From: Heliorestis acidaminivorans
Lineage (GTDB): Bacteria; Bacillota; Desulfitobacteriia; Heliobacteriales; Heliobacteriaceae
Length of the DNA stretch: 64,000 nt
Reading direction: 5' to 3'
NCBI RefSeq assembly: GCF_008933955.1
Contig: NZ_WBXO01000012.1
Span: 22,377 to 86,376 of the forward strand
This document shows, in pieces, positions 30,049-41,348 of the stretch. The first letter of the stretch is position 1. The number at the start of each line of letters is the position of its first letter. A program made the position numbers and the translations under genes. The notes below the pieces were generated by a model. It saw only the letters and a program-made list of their open reading frames with translations. It searched no databases and was not told the origin of the DNA.

Positions 30049-33000
30049 TTACTCTTCAAAAAGTACTTCATTATTATTTTCAGCTTGCACTTCACCATCT
30101 ACAACAACACGAATGTTTCGATAACGAGACATTCCTGTTCCAGCTGGTATGAGCTTGCCGATAATAACGTTTTCTTTTAGGCCTAATAAGGGATCTACCT
30201 TCCCTTTAATTGCCGCTTCTGTAAGAACTCTTGTTGTTTCTTGGAAAGACGCGGCTGAGAGGAATGAATCGGTAGCTAGCGATGCCTTAGTGATACCAAG
30301 TAACACTGGTCGTGCAGTCGCTGGTTCTCCACCTTCTTCTATAGCTCGCAGGTTTTCCAGTTCGAAATCGGCAATGTCGATAAGTCCTCCTGGAAGAAGA
30401 CTTGTATCGCCTGATTCTTCGACTTTAACTTTACGCATCATCTGACGGACCATTACTTCAATGTGTTTATCATTAATATCAACACCTTGAAGACGATAAA
30501 CCCTTTGTACTTCTTTGAGCAAATAGGTTTGTACGCCTTGAATGCCTTTGACACGTAGTAGATCGTGAGGGTTCACTGAGCCTTCTGTTAGTTCTGTACC
30601 AGCTAGTACTCTTTGACCTTCATCTATCTTGATCCTAGAGTTGAAAGGTACGCTGTATTGATGAGTTTCACCATCATCGGTGATGATTTCAACGTCTTTC
30701 CGACCTTTGTTTTCTACGATTTTTACGATACCATCTTCTTCAGCAATGATCGCCTGGCCTTTTGGCTTTCTTGCTTCAAATAGCTCTTCAATACGCGGCA
30801 AACCTTGTGTAATATCATCACCTGCAACACCGCCGGTGTGGAAGGTACGCATAGTTAACTGGGTACCAGGTTCACCGATAGATTGAGCCGCGATAATACC
30901 AACAGCTTCGCCAATTTCAACGGCTTTGCCAGTTGCTAGATTGCGTCCATAACATTTTCTACATACACCATAGCGAGTTTTGCAAGTAAGAACTGCACGG
31001 ATGTAGATTGGACGATTAGGTAGCACTTGACGTTTTATCAACTCTTCAATCCGATCAGCCGCTTCATTGCGAATCTCTTCATCTATGATGGTAAGTTTCT
31101 CACCTGTTTCAGGATCCACCACTTCTTCCATAGCATAGCGACCAGCTAGTCGATCGGAAAGTGGTTCAATAACTTGTCTTCCATCAACAATAGCATCTAC
31201 AGGAACTCCTTCTTCCGTACCGCAATCGATTTCGCGCACGATCACGTCCTGCGAAACGTCAACGAGACGACGAGTCAGATATCCCGAGTCAGCTGTCCGT
31301 AAGGCTGTATCAGCAAGACCTTTCCGCGCACCGTGTGTAGAGATAAAGTACTCTAAGACCGTAAGGCCTTCACGGAAGTTAGCTTTAATAGGCAAGTCGA
31401 TGATGCGTCCTGAAGGATCTGCCATGAGACCCCGCATGCCTGCTAACTGACGGATCTGTTGAATATTACCACGGGCGCCCGATGTAGCCATCATATAGAC
31501 AGGATTAAATTTATCTAATGTCTCTAATAGTGCTTTCGTTACTTCGTCTGTAGTTTTATTCCAGATGTCAATAATCTTCTGGTATCGCTCTTCTCCAGTA
31601 ATGAGTCCTCGTCGGAACTGCATCTCTACTTTTTCAACGTGACTATCTGCTTCTTGGAGTAGCTTTGCTTTTTCATCTGGTACTTCTACATCAGTAATAC
31701 CAACAGTAATACCTGCTTTTGTTGAGTATGAGTAGCCAAGTTTTTTGATGCCATCTAACATAGCAGCAGTGTTGCCAATGCCCATTCGTTCGTAACAATT
31801 TGCAACAATTTGACCTAATTGCTTTTTACCTGCTACTTCGTTAACGTAGCCAACAGCAGGAGGTATAACGGAGTTAAAGATAAGTCTCCCAACAGTCGTC
31901 TTGAGGAAGCCTTTTTCATCTCGTTGTGCTGCTTGATCTTTACTATGGCTTAGTGCTTCTTCCAGCTTAGCATTAGTCCTTACACGAATAGATGCTTGTA
32001 AGTGAAGCTCTTTTGCTTCGTAAGCAGCTATAGCTTCTTCGGGATAGGCAAAAACTTTCCCCTCACCAAAGACGTTTTCTCGTTCTACAGTGAGATAGTA
32101 TGCTCCAATAACCATATCTTGCGTAGGAGTAGCAACTGGTCGACCGTCTTTGGGGTTAAGGATGTTGTGAGCTGACAACATCAAGTTCCGTGCTTCTGCT
32201 TGTGCTTCTGCTGATAGAGGCACGTGCACAGCCATTTGGTCTCCGTCAAAGTCAGCGTTATAAGCTGTACAGACGAGAGGATGGATTTGCAAGGCTCTAC
32301 CTTCTACAAGTACAGGTTCAAAAGCTTGAATCCCTAGACGGTGTAAGGTAGGTGCGCGGTTCAGTAAGACAGGATGTTCGGCAATAACTTCTTCTAATAC
32401 ATCCCATACTTCGTTTTTGACTCTTTCAACCATACGCTTTGCGCTTTTGATGTTATGGGCATGGCCTTCTTCTACCAGCTTTTTCATAACAAAGGGCTTA
32501 AAAAGCTCCAGCGCCATTTCTTTGGGTAAGCCACATTGGTGCATAGACAGTTCCGGTCCTACAACGATAACGGAACGACCAGAGTAATCAACCCGCTTAC
32601 CTAGTAGGTTTTGACGGAAGCGACCTTGTTTTCCTTTGAGCATATCTGATAAGGACTTAAGAGGTCGGTTGCCTGGTCCTGTTACGGGACGACCACGACG
32701 TCCATTATCAATCAGTGCATCAACTGCTTCTTGAAGCATTCGTTTTTCGTTGCGAACAATAATATCTGGTGCCCCTAAATCAAGAAGCCTCTTCAATCGA
32801 TTATTACGGTTAATAACTCGACGGTAGAGGTCGTTAAGATCTGAAGTGGCAAAGCGCCCACCGTCAAGTTGCACCATCGGTCTCAGTTCAGGTGGAATTA
32901 CGGGGATAGCGTCCATGATCATCCATTCTGGTCGGTTACCAGAATGTTTGAATGCTTCTACGACTTCAAGTCTCCTAATGGCTCGAACTTTTCTTTGTCC

Positions 33001-33597
33001 TGTAACTTCTTTAAGCTCTTGCCTCAGTTCTTGACAAAGTTTTTCGAGATCCATTTCCGCCAATAATTCTTTTATCGCTTCGGCACCCATACCGGCTCTG
33101 AAACGATTGCCGTACTTCTCTCGATGCTCACGATACTCTGTTTCTGTAAGAAGTTGTTTTTTCATTAAGGTTGTGTCGCCTGCATCTATAATGATGTAAG
33201 AGACAAAGTATAATACTTTTTCCAGAGAGCGAGGCGACATATCGAGAATTAGTCCCATTCTGCTGGGTATACCTTTGAAGTACCAAATATGAGAGACTGG
33301 AGCGGCTAATTCAATATGACCTAGTCTCTCACGTCGAACTTTCGATCTAGTAACTTCTACACCACAGCGATCGCATACAATTCCTTTGTAACGGACTCGC
33401 TTATACTTTCCGCAGTGACATTCCCAATCTCGGGTAGGTCCAAAAATCCGTTCACAAAACAAGCCGTCTCTCTCAGGCTTTAAGGTACGATAGTTAATTG
33501 TTTCTGGCTTCTTGACTTCTCCACTTGACCAGAATCTGATCAGATCGGCTGATGCCAACCCTATGCGCATGCGATCAAAATTATTGACGTCGAGCAA
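30049..33597 (-). CDS. rpoC: RNA polymerase beta' subunit
   Basis: Beta' holds the catalytic Mg site of RNA polymerase. It has the N-terminal zinc finger ([20 protein letters not shown] within residues ~50-80), the catalytic [12 protein letters not shown] (~445) and the second zinc cluster (CRKCYGRN, ~885). I place the start at a TTG (33597), which gives LLDVNNF-type residues matching the B. subtilis start MLDVNNF and has AGGGAGA 8 nt upstream. A GTG at 33624 would add nine residues with a weak site. The length is 1182 residues, with no insertion or intein. Confidence 0.96.
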   Translation of the reverse strand: MLDVNNFDRMRIGLASADLIRFWSSGEVKKPETINYRTLKPERDGLFCERIFGPTRDWECHCGKYKRVRYKGIVCDRCGVEVTRSKVRRERLGHIELAAPVSHIWYFKGIPSRMGLILDMSPRSLEKVLYFVSYIIIDAGDTTLMKKQLLTETEYREHREKYGNRFRAGMGAEAIKELLAEMDLEKLCQELRQELKEVTGQRKVRAIRRLEVVEAFKHSGNRPEWMIMDAIPVIPPELRPMVQLDGGRFATSDLNDLYRRVINRNNRLKRLLDLGAPDIIVRNEKRMLQEAVDALIDNGRRGRPVTGPGNRPLKSLSDMLKGKQGRFRQNLLGKRVDYSGRSVIVVGPELSMHQCGLPKEMALELFKPFVMKKLVEEGHAHNIKSAKRMVERVKNEVWDVLEEVIAEHPVLLNRAPTLHRLGIQAFEPVLVEGRALQIHPLVCTAYNADFDGDQMAVHVPLSAEAQAEARNLMLSAHNILNPKDGRPVATPTQDMVIGAYYLTVERENVFGEGKVFAYPEEAIAAYEAKELHLQASIRVRTNAKLEEALSHSKDQAAQRDEKGFLKTTVGRLIFNSVIPPAVGYVNEVAGKKQLGQIVANCYERMGIGNTAAMLDGIKKLGYSYSTKAGITVGITDVEVPDEKAKLLQEADSHVEKVEMQFRRGLITGEERYQKIIDIWNKTTDEVTKALLETLDKFNPVYMMATSGARGNIQQIRQLAGMRGLMADPSGRIIDLPIKANFREGLTVLEYFISTHGARKGLADTALRTADSGYLTRRLVDVSQDVIVREIDCGTEEGVPVDAIVDGRQVIEPLSDRLAGRYAMEEVVDPETGEKLTIIDEEIRNEAADRIEELIKRQVLPNRPIYIRAVLTCKTRYGVCRKCYGRNLATGKAVEIGEAVGIIAAQSIGEPGTQLTMRTFHTGGVAGDDITQGLPRIEELFEARKPKGQAIIAEEDGIVKIVENKGRKDVEIITDDGETHQYSVPFNSRIKIDEGQRVLAGTELTEGSVNPHDLLRVKGIQGVQTYLLKEVQRVYRLQGVDINDKHIEVMVRQMMRKVKVEESGDTSLLPGGLIDIADFELENLRAIEEGGEPATARPVLLGITKASLATDSFLSAASFQETTRVLTEAAIKGKVDPLLGLKENVIIGKLIPAGTGMSRYRNIRVVVDGEVQAENNNEVLFEE

Positions 33598-33689
33598 CGG
33601 TTTCTCTCCCTTCCGGGTCGTCACTAGGGGTACCTTTCGACAGGCACCCCTTTAGATTTGCTATCAAAAAACATTATCTTATGGTGTTA

Positions 33690-36600
33690 TTAGTCATCTA
33701 GTTCATCGACAGCTTCTTCTAGCATAGCCGCCGAATCATCAGATTCTTCTAAGTCTTCTTCTAATTCTGCTTCTTGGCTTTCTGTTTTGACAGGTCCTTT
33801 GCGTTTCTCTTCTCCTTGAATGTCAATGCCTAGCTCTTTAGCTGTTTCTGCCACATCTTCATCAGCTTCTTTGATTTCTATTTCTTGTTCATCTTCAGAG
33901 AGAATTTTGACATCAAGACCAAGACTCTGTAATTCCTTAATAAGAACTTTGAAGGACTCCGGAACGCCAGGTTCAGGAATATTCTCACCTTTTACAATAG
34001 CTTCGTAGGTTTTCACACGTCCTACAACGTCATCTGATTTTACGGTCAATATCTCTTGTAGTGTATAAGCGGCACCATATGCTTCTAAAGCCCAAACTTC
34101 CATCTCTCCAAAGCGCTGACCACCAAACTGCGCTTTACCTCCGAGAGGCTGTTGTGTAACAAGTGAGTATGGTCCTGTTGAGCGTGCATGAATCTTGTCG
34201 TCAACAAGGTGGGCTAGTTTTAGAACATACATGTAACCAACGGTAATGGGGTTGTCGAAGGGCTCACCTGAGCGTCCATCGTAGAGTATTGTTTTGCCCA
34301 GCGGCACGCCTGCAATAATATGGGGATTTTCTGCTTCGTTGTCTTCCCCTTTGTAGTTTATAGTTTGGCGCAACGGCTCTGTACGTTTGTCTGACATAGC
34401 CATTTTGCCAAACTCAGGGATGCCTGCTTTTTTCAAGAAGTCAAAGATATCGTTTTCCGTAGCTCCATCAAAAACAGGGGTAGCTACGTGAATGCCTCTG
34501 CCTCCTGTTGGCTCTTCTTGTTCCATCAAATATCCCGGATCCATATACTTAGAAGCTAAGCCAAGGTGACATTCTAGTACCTGACCGATGTTCATACGAG
34601 AAGGGACACCAAGAGGGTTCAAGACAATCTCTACAGGGGTCCCATCGGGCAAATATGGCATGTCTTCTTCAGCCATAATACGTGAAATAACACCTTTGTT
34701 ACCATGGCGTCCAGCCATTTTGTCGCCTTCAGAGATTTTACGTTTCTGCGCAATATAGACTCTAACAAGTTGGTTTACACCTGGTGGTAATTCATCTCCG
34801 TTTTCCCGTGAAAAGACTTTGACATCAACAATCTTGCCTGCTTCACCATGAGGAACTCGCAAAGATGTATCTCTAACTTCTCTAGCTTTCTCTCCGAAAA
34901 TTGCTCGTAAAAGTCGTTCCTCTGCTGTTAGCTCTGTTTCACCTTTCGGTGTTACTTTCCCAACAAGTATATCGCCAGGTCTTACTTCTGCACCTACTCG
35001 AATGATTCCCCGATCATCTAGATCTTTGAGTACTTCGTCACCTACATTAGGAATGTCTCGAGTAATTTCTTCAGGCCCTAGCTTAGTATCACGAGAATCA
35101 CATTCATATTCTTCAATATGAATGGACGTGAAGTAGTCTTCTTTCACCAGTTTCTCATTGACCAGAATAGCATCCTCGTAGTTATAACCTTCCCAGGTCA
35201 TAAAAGCGACAAGGATATTTCGTCCTAAAGCGAGCTCGCCTTGATCAGTGGAAGGACCATCTGCAATAATTTCTCCTGCTTTAACACGCTGTCCCTCTCG
35301 ACAGATAGGCTTTTGGTTGATACAGGTGCCCTGGTTAGAGCGAAGAAACTTTAGCAGTTTGTGATGCTCTGTTGTGCCTTCATCACTACGAATAATAATC
35401 TCGTCGGCAGTAACACGCTCCACAATACCGCTATTCTTGGCAATGATTACCACACCAGAGTCATGAGCGGCTTTGTACTCCATACCAGTACCTACATAAG
35501 GTGCATCCGTTCTAAGCAACGGTACAGCCTGCCGTTGCATGTTCGCTCCCATAAGAGCTCGGTTGGCATCATCGTGCTCTAAGAAGGGAATAAGGGCTGT
35601 AGCGATAGAGACAACTTGTTTTGGTGAAACATCCATGTAGTCGACATGTTCTACAGGCACAACGAGAATCTCATGACCGTGGCGAGCGTTTACTTTACTT
35701 TCCGTAAAGCGTCCTTCTTCATCTAGAGGTGCGTTCGCCTGGGCTACGATATATTTATCTTCTTCATCAGCTGTTAGGTAGTCGATTTGTTCGGTGACAG
35801 CACCTTTTTCTTTATCTACTTTTCGATAAGGCGTCTCAATGAAACCAAATTCATTAATCCGAGCGTAAGTTGATAAAGAACCAATTAAGCCAATGTTCGG
35901 ACCTTCTGGCGTTTCAATCGGGCACATTCTTCCATAGTGAGAGTGGTGAACGTCCCGTACTTCAAAGCCTGCTCTCTCTCTAGAGAGACCACCAGGACCT
36001 AGTGCTGAAAGACGCCGTTTATGAGTTAACTCCGCTAGCGGGTTCGTTTGATCCATAAACTGCGAGAGCTGTGAAGAACCAAAAAACTCTTTAATAGCCG
36101 CTACTACAGGTCTAATATTGATTAATACTTGTGGTGTAATGACTTCTACGTCTTGAATAGTCATCCGTTCCCGGACAACTCTCTCCATACGAGATAATCC
36201 AATGCGGAACTGGTTCTGCAAAAGTTCCCCTACAGAGCGCAAACGACGATTGCCAAGGTGATCGATATCGTCTGCATGACCTTCTTCTTGCATCAATTTG
36301 AGAAGTTGCTTAACAGTAGCAATAATATCATCTTTGGTTAGATGCCTGATTTCTTTTTCTATTTCAAGACCTAATCTTTTATTAACTTTATAGCGACCTA
36401 CTTTGGCAAGGTCATAACGCTTTGCATCAAAGAAAAGAGTTTCCATAAGACTGCGAGCGCTATCAACTGTAGGTGGTTCGCCTGGTCTAAGGCGTTTATA
36501 TATCTCAACGAGTGCTTCTTCTGTACTCTCTGTGTTATCTCGCTCTAAAGTAACGGCAATACGTTCATCGCTCTCAAAGAGCTCAATTACTTGCGCATTG

Positions 36601-37205
36601 TTAGAGTATCCTAGTGCACGAATGAGTACAGTTGCTGGTAGTTTTCTTGTTCTGTCAATACGTACAAATATGTTGTCATTCGCGTCTGTCTCAAATTCTA
36701 ACCAAGCTCCGCGATTAGGAATAATTGTAACGCCGTAGATTTTTTTACCACTAGGCGGATCAATTTGCTCATTAAAATAGACACCAGGGGAACGTACTAA
36801 CTGACTAACAATTACCCTTTCAGCACCATTTATAATAAAGGTGCCTTTTTCTGTCATTAAGGGGAAGTCTCCCATGAAGACTTCTTGCTCTTTTACTTCG
36901 CCCGTTTCTTTGTTGATTAAACGAACCTTAACACGCAGAGGAGCTGCATAAGTGACATCGCGTTCTTTGCAATCTTCCACGTTATATTTGGGTTCCCCCA
37001 GGGTATAGTCGATAAACTCCAAGATTAAGTTCCCAGTAAAGTCCTGAATCGGAGAGATATCATGAAACATCTCTCGTAAACCTTCTTCAAGAAACCACCG
37101 ATAGGAGTTCTGCTGGATCTCTATCAGGTTGGGCATGTCCATAACTTCCTGGATGCGGGCAAAACTCCAGCGTTGCCGTGACCCACATTGCACAGGATAT
37201 ACCAT
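33690..37205 (-). CDS. rpoB: RNA polymerase beta subunit
   Basis: Beta forms the other half of the active site and the rifamycin pocket. The 1171-residue product starts [19 protein letters not shown], aligning with the Bacillus N-terminus. The rifamycin region ([33 protein letters not shown] in parts, ~390-425) shows sensitive-type residues. It ends in an acidic tail rich in Glu and Asp. GAGGTGA precedes the ATG. It follows rplL across a 400-bp leader and is 92 bp before rpoC. Confidence 0.98.
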   Translation of the reverse strand: MVYPVQCGSRQRWSFARIQEVMDMPNLIEIQQNSYRWFLEEGLREMFHDISPIQDFTGNLILEFIDYTLGEPKYNVEDCKERDVTYAAPLRVKVRLINKETGEVKEQEVFMGDFPLMTEKGTFIINGAERVIVSQLVRSPGVYFNEQIDPPSGKKIYGVTIIPNRGAWLEFETDANDNIFVRIDRTRKLPATVLIRALGYSNNAQVIELFESDERIAVTLERDNTESTEEALVEIYKRLRPGEPPTVDSARSLMETLFFDAKRYDLAKVGRYKVNKRLGLEIEKEIRHLTKDDIIATVKQLLKLMQEEGHADDIDHLGNRRLRSVGELLQNQFRIGLSRMERVVRERMTIQDVEVITPQVLINIRPVVAAIKEFFGSSQLSQFMDQTNPLAELTHKRRLSALGPGGLSRERAGFEVRDVHHSHYGRMCPIETPEGPNIGLIGSLSTYARINEFGFIETPYRKVDKEKGAVTEQIDYLTADEEDKYIVAQANAPLDEEGRFTESKVNARHGHEILVVPVEHVDYMDVSPKQVVSIATALIPFLEHDDANRALMGANMQRQAVPLLRTDAPYVGTGMEYKAAHDSGVVIIAKNSGIVERVTADEIIIRSDEGTTEHHKLLKFLRSNQGTCINQKPICREGQRVKAGEIIADGPSTDQGELALGRNILVAFMTWEGYNYEDAILVNEKLVKEDYFTSIHIEEYECDSRDTKLGPEEITRDIPNVGDEVLKDLDDRGIIRVGAEVRPGDILVGKVTPKGETELTAEERLLRAIFGEKAREVRDTSLRVPHGEAGKIVDVKVFSRENGDELPPGVNQLVRVYIAQKRKISEGDKMAGRHGNKGVISRIMAEEDMPYLPDGTPVEIVLNPLGVPSRMNIGQVLECHLGLASKYMDPGYLMEQEEPTGGRGIHVATPVFDGATENDIFDFLKKAGIPEFGKMAMSDKRTEPLRQTINYKGEDNEAENPHIIAGVPLGKTILYDGRSGEPFDNPITVGYMYVLKLAHLVDDKIHARSTGPYSLVTQQPLGGKAQFGGQRFGEMEVWALEAYGAAYTLQEILTVKSDDVVGRVKTYEAIVKGENIPEPGVPESFKVLIKELQSLGLDVKILSEDEQEIEIKEADEDVAETAKELGIDIQGEEKRKGPVKTESQEAELEEDLEESDDSAAMLEEAVDELDD

Positions 37206-37353
37206 CCGTCTTCACCTCTTATTTTGTGATGAACAAAAACAAAAGAAACACCAATGAGAGGGTTAAGCCTAGCTAATCTACCCCCCTACTACACTGGGTT
37301 TCTTCATCTAAAACGTAACGGCAAAAGGCTCCCTCCCCGGTGAGTCCTAAAAT

Positions 37354-37390
37354 ATATACCCTTTGGTTCACCTTTTCTTTTTGGGTATAT
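37354..37390 (-). other. Inverted repeat in the rpoB leader
   Basis: ATATACCC (37354-37361) and GGGTATAT (37383-37390) can pair with a 21-nt loop; on the minus strand the second arm is followed by ATTTTAGG. It lies ~150 bp before rpoB inside a 400-bp interval (37206-37605). That interval also holds a promoter-like sequence and the rplL terminator. It may be a weak attenuator; I see no other gene in the interval. Confidence 0.35.
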
Positions 37391-37479
37391 TTCCCCCAAT
37401 TCACTCATTTTATACCAGGACCTTTGCTCGTATAACGCTCTCATTATTACAGTAAAAATGAGAACAATCGCAATATGTA

Positions 37480-37508
37480 ATGCTACCATAGTATTTCTCC
37501 ATTGTCAA
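37480..37508 (-). promoter_or_regulatory. Possible promoter for rpoBC
   Basis: TTGACA (minus strand, 37503-37508), 17 bp, then TAGCAT (37480-37485) lies just after the rplL terminator. It would supply rpoB-rpoC separately from the rplJL transcript. The -10 matches only 4 of 6 bases. Confidence 0.45.
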
Positions 37509-37533
37509 CAGTTTGAAAGCTTTCCATAGAAAA

Positions 37534-37582
37534 AATAAGAAAAAACAGGGTAGGAATGTCCAAAACCCTGTTTTTTCTTATT
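37534..37582 (-). terminator. Strong terminator after rplL
   Basis: A perfect 18-bp stem (37534-37551 with 37565-37582) with a 13-nt loop is followed by TTTTTC on the minus strand. It lies 24 bp past rplL, where it would cut rpoBC expression relative to L7/L12. Confidence 0.92.
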
Positions 37583-37605
37583 ATAATAGGTGACAGTTAT
37601 AAAAC

Positions 37606-37983
37606 TTACTTAACTTCTACAGATGCACCAGCGTCAGCAAGCTTAGTTTTGATAGCTTCAGCTTCTTCTTTGCTCACTTTTTCCTTAATAGCTTTAGGTG
37701 CATTGTCAACTAATTCTTTAGCTTCTTTCAAGCCAAGACCAGTGATCTCACGAACAACTTTGATGACGTTAACTTTTTTGTCGCCAGCACCAGTTAGAAC
37801 AACGTCAAACTCAGTTTTTTCTTCAGCAGCAGGAGCAGCGCCACCAGCAGCAGGCATAGCAGCCATAGCAACAGGAGCAGCAGCACTTACGCCAAACTCT
37901 TCTTCAAAAGCTTTAACTAATTCAGATAGTTCAAGTACGGTCAGACCTTTGACCGCTTCAATAATTTCAGCAATCTTGCTCAT
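37606..37983 (-). CDS. rplL: 50S ribosomal protein L7/L12
   Basis: L7/L12 forms the stalk that recruits translation factors. The 125-residue product has the N-terminal dimerisation helices, an Ala/Gly/Pro-rich hinge (~40-55) and the C-terminal factor-binding domain ([36 protein letters not shown]). It follows rplJ by 50 bp. Confidence 0.98.
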   Translation of the reverse strand: MSKIAEIIEAVKGLTVLELSELVKAFEEEFGVSAAAPVAMAAMPAAGGAAPAAEEKTEFDVVLTGAGDKKVNVIKVVREITGLGLKEAKELVDNAPKAIKEKVSKEEAEAIKTKLADAGASVEVK

Positions 37984-38033
37984 TCGAGTGATCCCCCATC
38001 AATTTATAATTTGTTTTTTTTAAGTATTTTTGA

Positions 38034-38567
38034 TTAAGCACTTTCTTTCTGCTTACGCAGATCTTCCAGAGCATAACCAAGCTTGCGAATAGGTCCTTGT
38101 AGAACGTTGGCCATTCCAACGAGAGGACCTTGCATTCCTGCAAGAACTTGAGCCAATAGCACTTCTTTCGGCGGCAAATCAGCCAGAGCCTTCACGCCAT
38201 TAGCATCAATTACTTGTCCATCAACAATGCCTACTTTAACAGAGACTGCTTTAGTCTTCTTCTCCTTAATGAAATCGGAGATAATTTTCGCAGGCGCAAC
38301 TGGATCATCATAGCCAAAAGCGATAGCTGTAGGCCCTTCTAGGTATGGGTCTAGACCATCAATACCTATTTCGTTAGCCGCAATTCTAGTTAAAGTATTC
38401 TTACATACTTTGAACTCAACGCCAGCTTCTCTAAATTTGTTACGAAGCTCCGTAGCATCTTGCACAGTCATGCCTCTGAATTCAGTAAGAACGCAAGCCT
38501 TGGATCGCTCAAGCTTCGACTTGATTTCAGCTACAACTAGACTTTTTTGTTCGATACTTTTTTGCAT
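38034..38567 (-). CDS. rplJ: 50S ribosomal protein L10
   Basis: L10 is the base of the stalk and carries L7/L12 dimers on its C-terminal helix. I start at the ATG at 38567 (MQKSIEQKSLVVAEIKSKL), giving 177 residues; the frame extends to 38693 but would run through the leader hairpin. The core ACVLTEFRGMTVQDATELR is typical. It is downstream of an L10-type leader and upstream of rplL. Confidence 0.97.
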   Translation of the reverse strand: MQKSIEQKSLVVAEIKSKLERSKACVLTEFRGMTVQDATELRNKFREAGVEFKVCKNTLTRIAANEIGIDGLDPYLEGPTAIAFGYDDPVAPAKIISDFIKEKKTKAVSVKVGIVDGQVIDANGVKALADLPPKEVLLAQVLAGMQGPLVGMANVLQGPIRKLGYALEDLRKQKESA

Positions 38568-38595
38568 CGGGTTTTCACCCCCTTCTCTAAAAGGA

Positions 38596-38628
38596 AAAGC
38601 CTCTACTGTTAGACACAGCAGAGGCTTT
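38596..38628 (-). promoter_or_regulatory. L10-type leader with terminator hairpin
   Basis: Thirty bases before rplJ the minus-strand leader can form a 14-bp stem with one mismatch (AAAGCCTCTGCTGT with ACAGTAGAGGCTTT), followed by TCCTTTT. The wider leader (to ~38770) contains further pairing segments (GCGG...CCGC). This layout matches the Firmicute L10 leader, in which L10-L12 binding controls the operon. The mechanism is inferred from the family. Confidence 0.7.
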
Positions 38629-38832
38629 CTCAGCTCAAAGCAGACGCATGGAAATAAAGAACGCAATGCTCTTTCTAATCTATCTCCATTCATCCACCTC
38701 GGCAGGCGCTGAAGCCTTAAGCCGCAATCAATAATCGCGGCACCTGCTGTCTACAGCGGTGTTTATCAATGTTAAAAATTCAGACAATCTATATGATAGT
38801 ATAGTCGCAACCTTTTGTCAACGACTAATCTA

Positions 38833-39540
38833 TTATTGAACCTGTACAACATGAGGTTTCAAGGGATTAACTGGAACCCCCGGACTCATGGTAGAGGAAA
38901 GAGTAATGCTTCTGAGATATTGGCCTTTAGCCGTAGTTGGCTTAGCCTTTAACAAAGCATCTAAAAGAGTCTGGTAGTTCTCTGCTAATTTTTCGGATTC
39001 AAAGGAAGCCTTGCCAATTGGTGCGTGGATAATACCTGTCTTATCTACACGGTACTCAATCTTACCGGCTTTTACTTCTTGAACAGCTCTAGCTACATCA
39101 AAAGTAACTGTACCTGTTTTGGGGTTAGGCATAAGTCCTTTAGGACCAAGAACTCGACCAAGTTTACCAACAGTACCCATCATGTCAGGTGTTGCTACTG
39201 CGACATCAAAGTCGAACCAGCCACCTTGAATTTTCTGAACTAGATCATCGGCACCTACGTAATCGGCACCAGCTGCTTCTGCTTCTTTGACTTTGTCGCC
39301 TTTGGCAAAAACAATAACACGTTGCGTTTTACCAATACCGTGTGGTAAAACAACAGCACCACGAATCATTTGATCAGCGTGACGGGGATCAACACCCAGT
39401 CTGAACGCCACTTCGACCGTTTCATCGAATTTGGCTGTGGCCATTTTCTTGACCAATTCCACAGCATCTGTTACTTCTACGGGCTCGTCGCGGTTAATAA
39501 GCTTTGCGCTATCTTGATACTTTTTACCATGCTTAGGCAT
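38833..39540 (-). CDS. rplA: 50S ribosomal protein L1
   Basis: L1 forms the mobile stalk at the E-site. The 235-residue product starts [19 protein letters not shown]; the conserved [18 protein letters not shown] is near residue 125. AGGAGGATAAAT precedes the ATG at 39540, so the longer frame to 39585 is not used. It follows rplK by 59 bp. Confidence 0.98.
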   Translation of the reverse strand: MPKHGKKYQDSAKLINRDEPVEVTDAVELVKKMATAKFDETVEVAFRLGVDPRHADQMIRGAVVLPHGIGKTQRVIVFAKGDKVKEAEAAGADYVGADDLVQKIQGGWFDFDVAVATPDMMGTVGKLGRVLGPKGLMPNPKTGTVTFDVARAVQEVKAGKIEYRVDKTGIIHAPIGKASFESEKLAENYQTLLDALLKAKPTTAKGQYLRSITLSSTMSPGVPVNPLKPHVVQVQ

Positions 39541-39599
39541 ATTTATCCTCCTCGTGGTATTCGCGGAAGCCTTGCTTCCTCCCACTTCATTCTTCAGAC

Positions 39600-40028
39600 T
39601 TAAGCTTCAATAACTTCGATACCCATGCTACGCGCAGTACCTTCAATCATGCGCACAGCTGCGTCTACGCTTGCCGCATTTAAGTCCTTCATTTTGAGCT
39701 CTGCAATCTCTTGAACCTTTTCGCGAGTAACTTTACCCACTTTTTTGGTGTTAGGAGTGCCTGAAGCTGTTTCGATTCCTGCTGCTTTTTTCAGTAGAAC
39801 TGCTGCTGGAGGAGTCTTAGTGATAAACGTAAAGGAACGGTCTTCATAAATAGAAATCTCAACAGGAATAACTAAGCCTGCTTGAGCCGCAGTCGCTTCG
39901 TTGTACTGCTTGCAGAAAGCCATAATGTTGACACCATGTTGACCCAATGCGGGACCAACTGGAGGTGCTGGGTTTGCTTTGCCTGCAGGACATTGCAGTT
40001 TGACTACAGCAACGACTTTCTTTGCCAC
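39600..40028 (-). CDS. rplK: 50S ribosomal protein L11
   Basis: L11 binds the GTPase centre of 23S rRNA and is needed for RelA activation and thiopeptide binding. I start at the GTG at 40028 ([20 protein letters not shown]), giving 142 residues; GGAGG lies 11 nt upstream. The Pro-rich N-domain ([20 protein letters not shown]) and C-terminal RNA-binding domain are intact. Confidence 0.97.
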   Translation of the reverse strand: MAKKVVAVVKLQCPAGKANPAPPVGPALGQHGVNIMAFCKQYNEATAAQAGLVIPVEISIYEDRSFTFITKTPPAAVLLKKAAGIETASGTPNTKKVGKVTREKVQEIAELKMKDLNAASVDAAVRMIEGTARSMGIEVIEA

Positions 40029-40109
40029 GGTGTATGCCACCTCCTTGCTATAGTGTGTAATGCAAACAGTTAGAGCATTGCAATTCCCCAAAAGAGAGAG
40101 AAATAGTAC

Positions 40110-40637
40110 TTATGACATTTTCTCTACTTGGGAAAAGTCAAGTTCCACCGGTGTCTCTCGACCAAACATCGATACCATGACTTTCAGTTTTCCTTTTTCA
40201 GGCTGAATTTCTTCAATGATACCAATAAAGTTTTCAAAAGGTCCGGAAGTAACTCGCACGTTCTGCTTTAGCTCAAAATCATGTTTGGTACGGGCTTCAT
40301 CTATGCCCATTGTCTTGAGGATATAGGCTACTTCTCCTGGTTGCAAAGGAACTGGTTTGGCACCAGTGCCTACAAAACCAGTTACACCCGGAGTGTTGCG
40401 AACGACATACCAAGAGTCATCAGTCATTAGCATCTCAACAAGAACGTATCCCGGAAAGACCTTGCGTTTGGAAACTTTCCTTTTGCCATTCTTAACTTCG
40501 ACTTCATCTTCCATAGGTACCATGATTCTAAAAATCTTGTCACCCATGTTCATCGACTCAACTCGACGCTCTAAGTTCGCTTTAACCTTATTCTCATATC
40601 CAGAGTAAGTGTGAATTACATACCATTGTTTTTCCAT
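40110..40637 (-). CDS. nusG: Transcription factor NusG
   Basis: NusG binds RNA polymerase and couples it to Rho or the ribosome. The 175 residues contain the NGN domain (KQWYVIHTYSGYENKVKANL at the start) and a C-terminal KOW domain (~122-175, VRVTSGPFENFIGIIEEI). It begins 2 bp after secE, in the usual secE-nusG-rplK-rplA order. Confidence 0.98.
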   Translation of the reverse strand: MEKQWYVIHTYSGYENKVKANLERRVESMNMGDKIFRIMVPMEDEVEVKNGKRKVSKRKVFPGYVLVEMLMTDDSWYVVRNTPGVTGFVGTGAKPVPLQPGEVAYILKTMGIDEARTKHDFELKQNVRVTSGPFENFIGIIEEIQPEKGKLKVMVSMFGRETPVELDFSQVEKMS

Positions 40638-40639
40638 AG

Positions 40640-40924
40640 CTACCCAAGTAACAGTCGTAAAATTCGACCGATAGCTTCGTCAACAAGGAAAATCATGAAG
40701 CCAACAATAGCAACGGCAGTCACAACAACACCTGTGTAGGTGATGACTTCCTGCCGTGTGGGCCAGTGAACTTTCTTCAATTCACTTGCTACACCACGAG
40801 CAAAACCTTGTGCTCGCCCAACTTTGCCTGCGGACGGCGCTTTGGCTTCAGATTTCTTGCCAGCTTCTTTGGTCGGGGCGGATTTTACGACATTATCCTT
40901 TTTCTTTTCTTCGCCCACTTGCAT
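40640..40924 (-). CDS. secE: SecE, protein translocase subunit
   Basis: SecE clamps SecY in the membrane translocase. The 94-residue product has a Lys/Ala-rich cytoplasmic extension (~1-40), the amphipathic helix ELKKVHWPTRQEVITYT and one membrane helix (~64-86). A GTG two codons inside (40918) has better ribosome-site spacing than the ATG at 40924, so the start may be 6 bp downstream. It lies between rpmG and nusG. Confidence 0.95.
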   Translation of the reverse strand: MQVGEEKKKDNVVKSAPTKEAGKKSEAKAPSAGKVGRAQGFARGVASELKKVHWPTRQEVITYTGVVVTAVAIVGFMIFLVDEAIGRILRLLLG

Positions 40925-40979
40925 TCCCTTCCTTAAAGCGACCCTGACCGAAAAATCTCAATCATGTCTACAAGACTCT

Positions 40980-41129
40980 CTACTTGGTCTCTTTGTGGAC
41001 CGTCTGAGTCTTGCACCAACGGCAGTACTTCTTCATTTCTAAACGGTCTGGATCATTTTTTTTGTTCTTGTTTGTCGTATAATTTCGACGCTTGCACTCT
41101 GTGCAGGCCAAGGTTACACCTACGCGCAC
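40980..41129 (-). CDS. rpmG: 50S ribosomal protein L33 (zinc type)
   Basis: This 49-residue protein begins (GTG) [16 protein letters not shown] and carries two CxxC pairs (CTEC, CRWC), so it is the zinc-binding L33. GGAGG lies 7 nt before the GTG. L33 sits near the E-site of the large subunit. Its position between sigH and secE matches B. subtilis. No zinc-free paralogue is in the window. Confidence 0.96.
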   Translation of the reverse strand: MRVGVTLACTECKRRNYTTNKNKKNDPDRLEMKKYCRWCKTQTVHKETK

Positions 41130-41158
41130 GTCCACACCTCCCATGCTCCATTGACAAA

Positions 41159-41176
41159 ACCACCCTACAGGGTGGT
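41159..41176 (-). terminator. Terminator after sigH
   Basis: ACCACCC-TACA-GGGTGGT forms a compact GC-rich hairpin followed on the minus strand by TTTTG. It separates sigH from the rpmG-secE-nusG unit. The rest of 41130-41348 shows no gene. Confidence 0.8.
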
Positions 41177-41348
41177 CCGATTTTGCCCATTACCTTCATT
41201 ACTTTAGCATAAGCAAATCGGGAAGTCAACAACGTCCCCGGGTGGTTTGTAAAGTTTCCTTATGCAAGCGAAGATAATTATGGCCTTGCCCCTGCATAAG
41301 TAAGTTTATCCAGTTTTCTGTTGTCATAAAAGTTTCACTTGAGTCTTA

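Noticed and set aside
37304..37489. 61-residue minus-strand frame in the rplL-rpoB gap
   Set aside because: It begins with hydrophobic residues and has a GGAG before its ATG, but it overlaps the promoter-like TTGACA-17-TAGCAT and the leader inverted repeat. It has no recognisable family, and its start would lie upstream of the predicted transcription start.
38567..38693. N-terminal extension of rplJ to 38693
   Set aside because: It would translate through the L10-type leader hairpin and give a non-family N-terminus.
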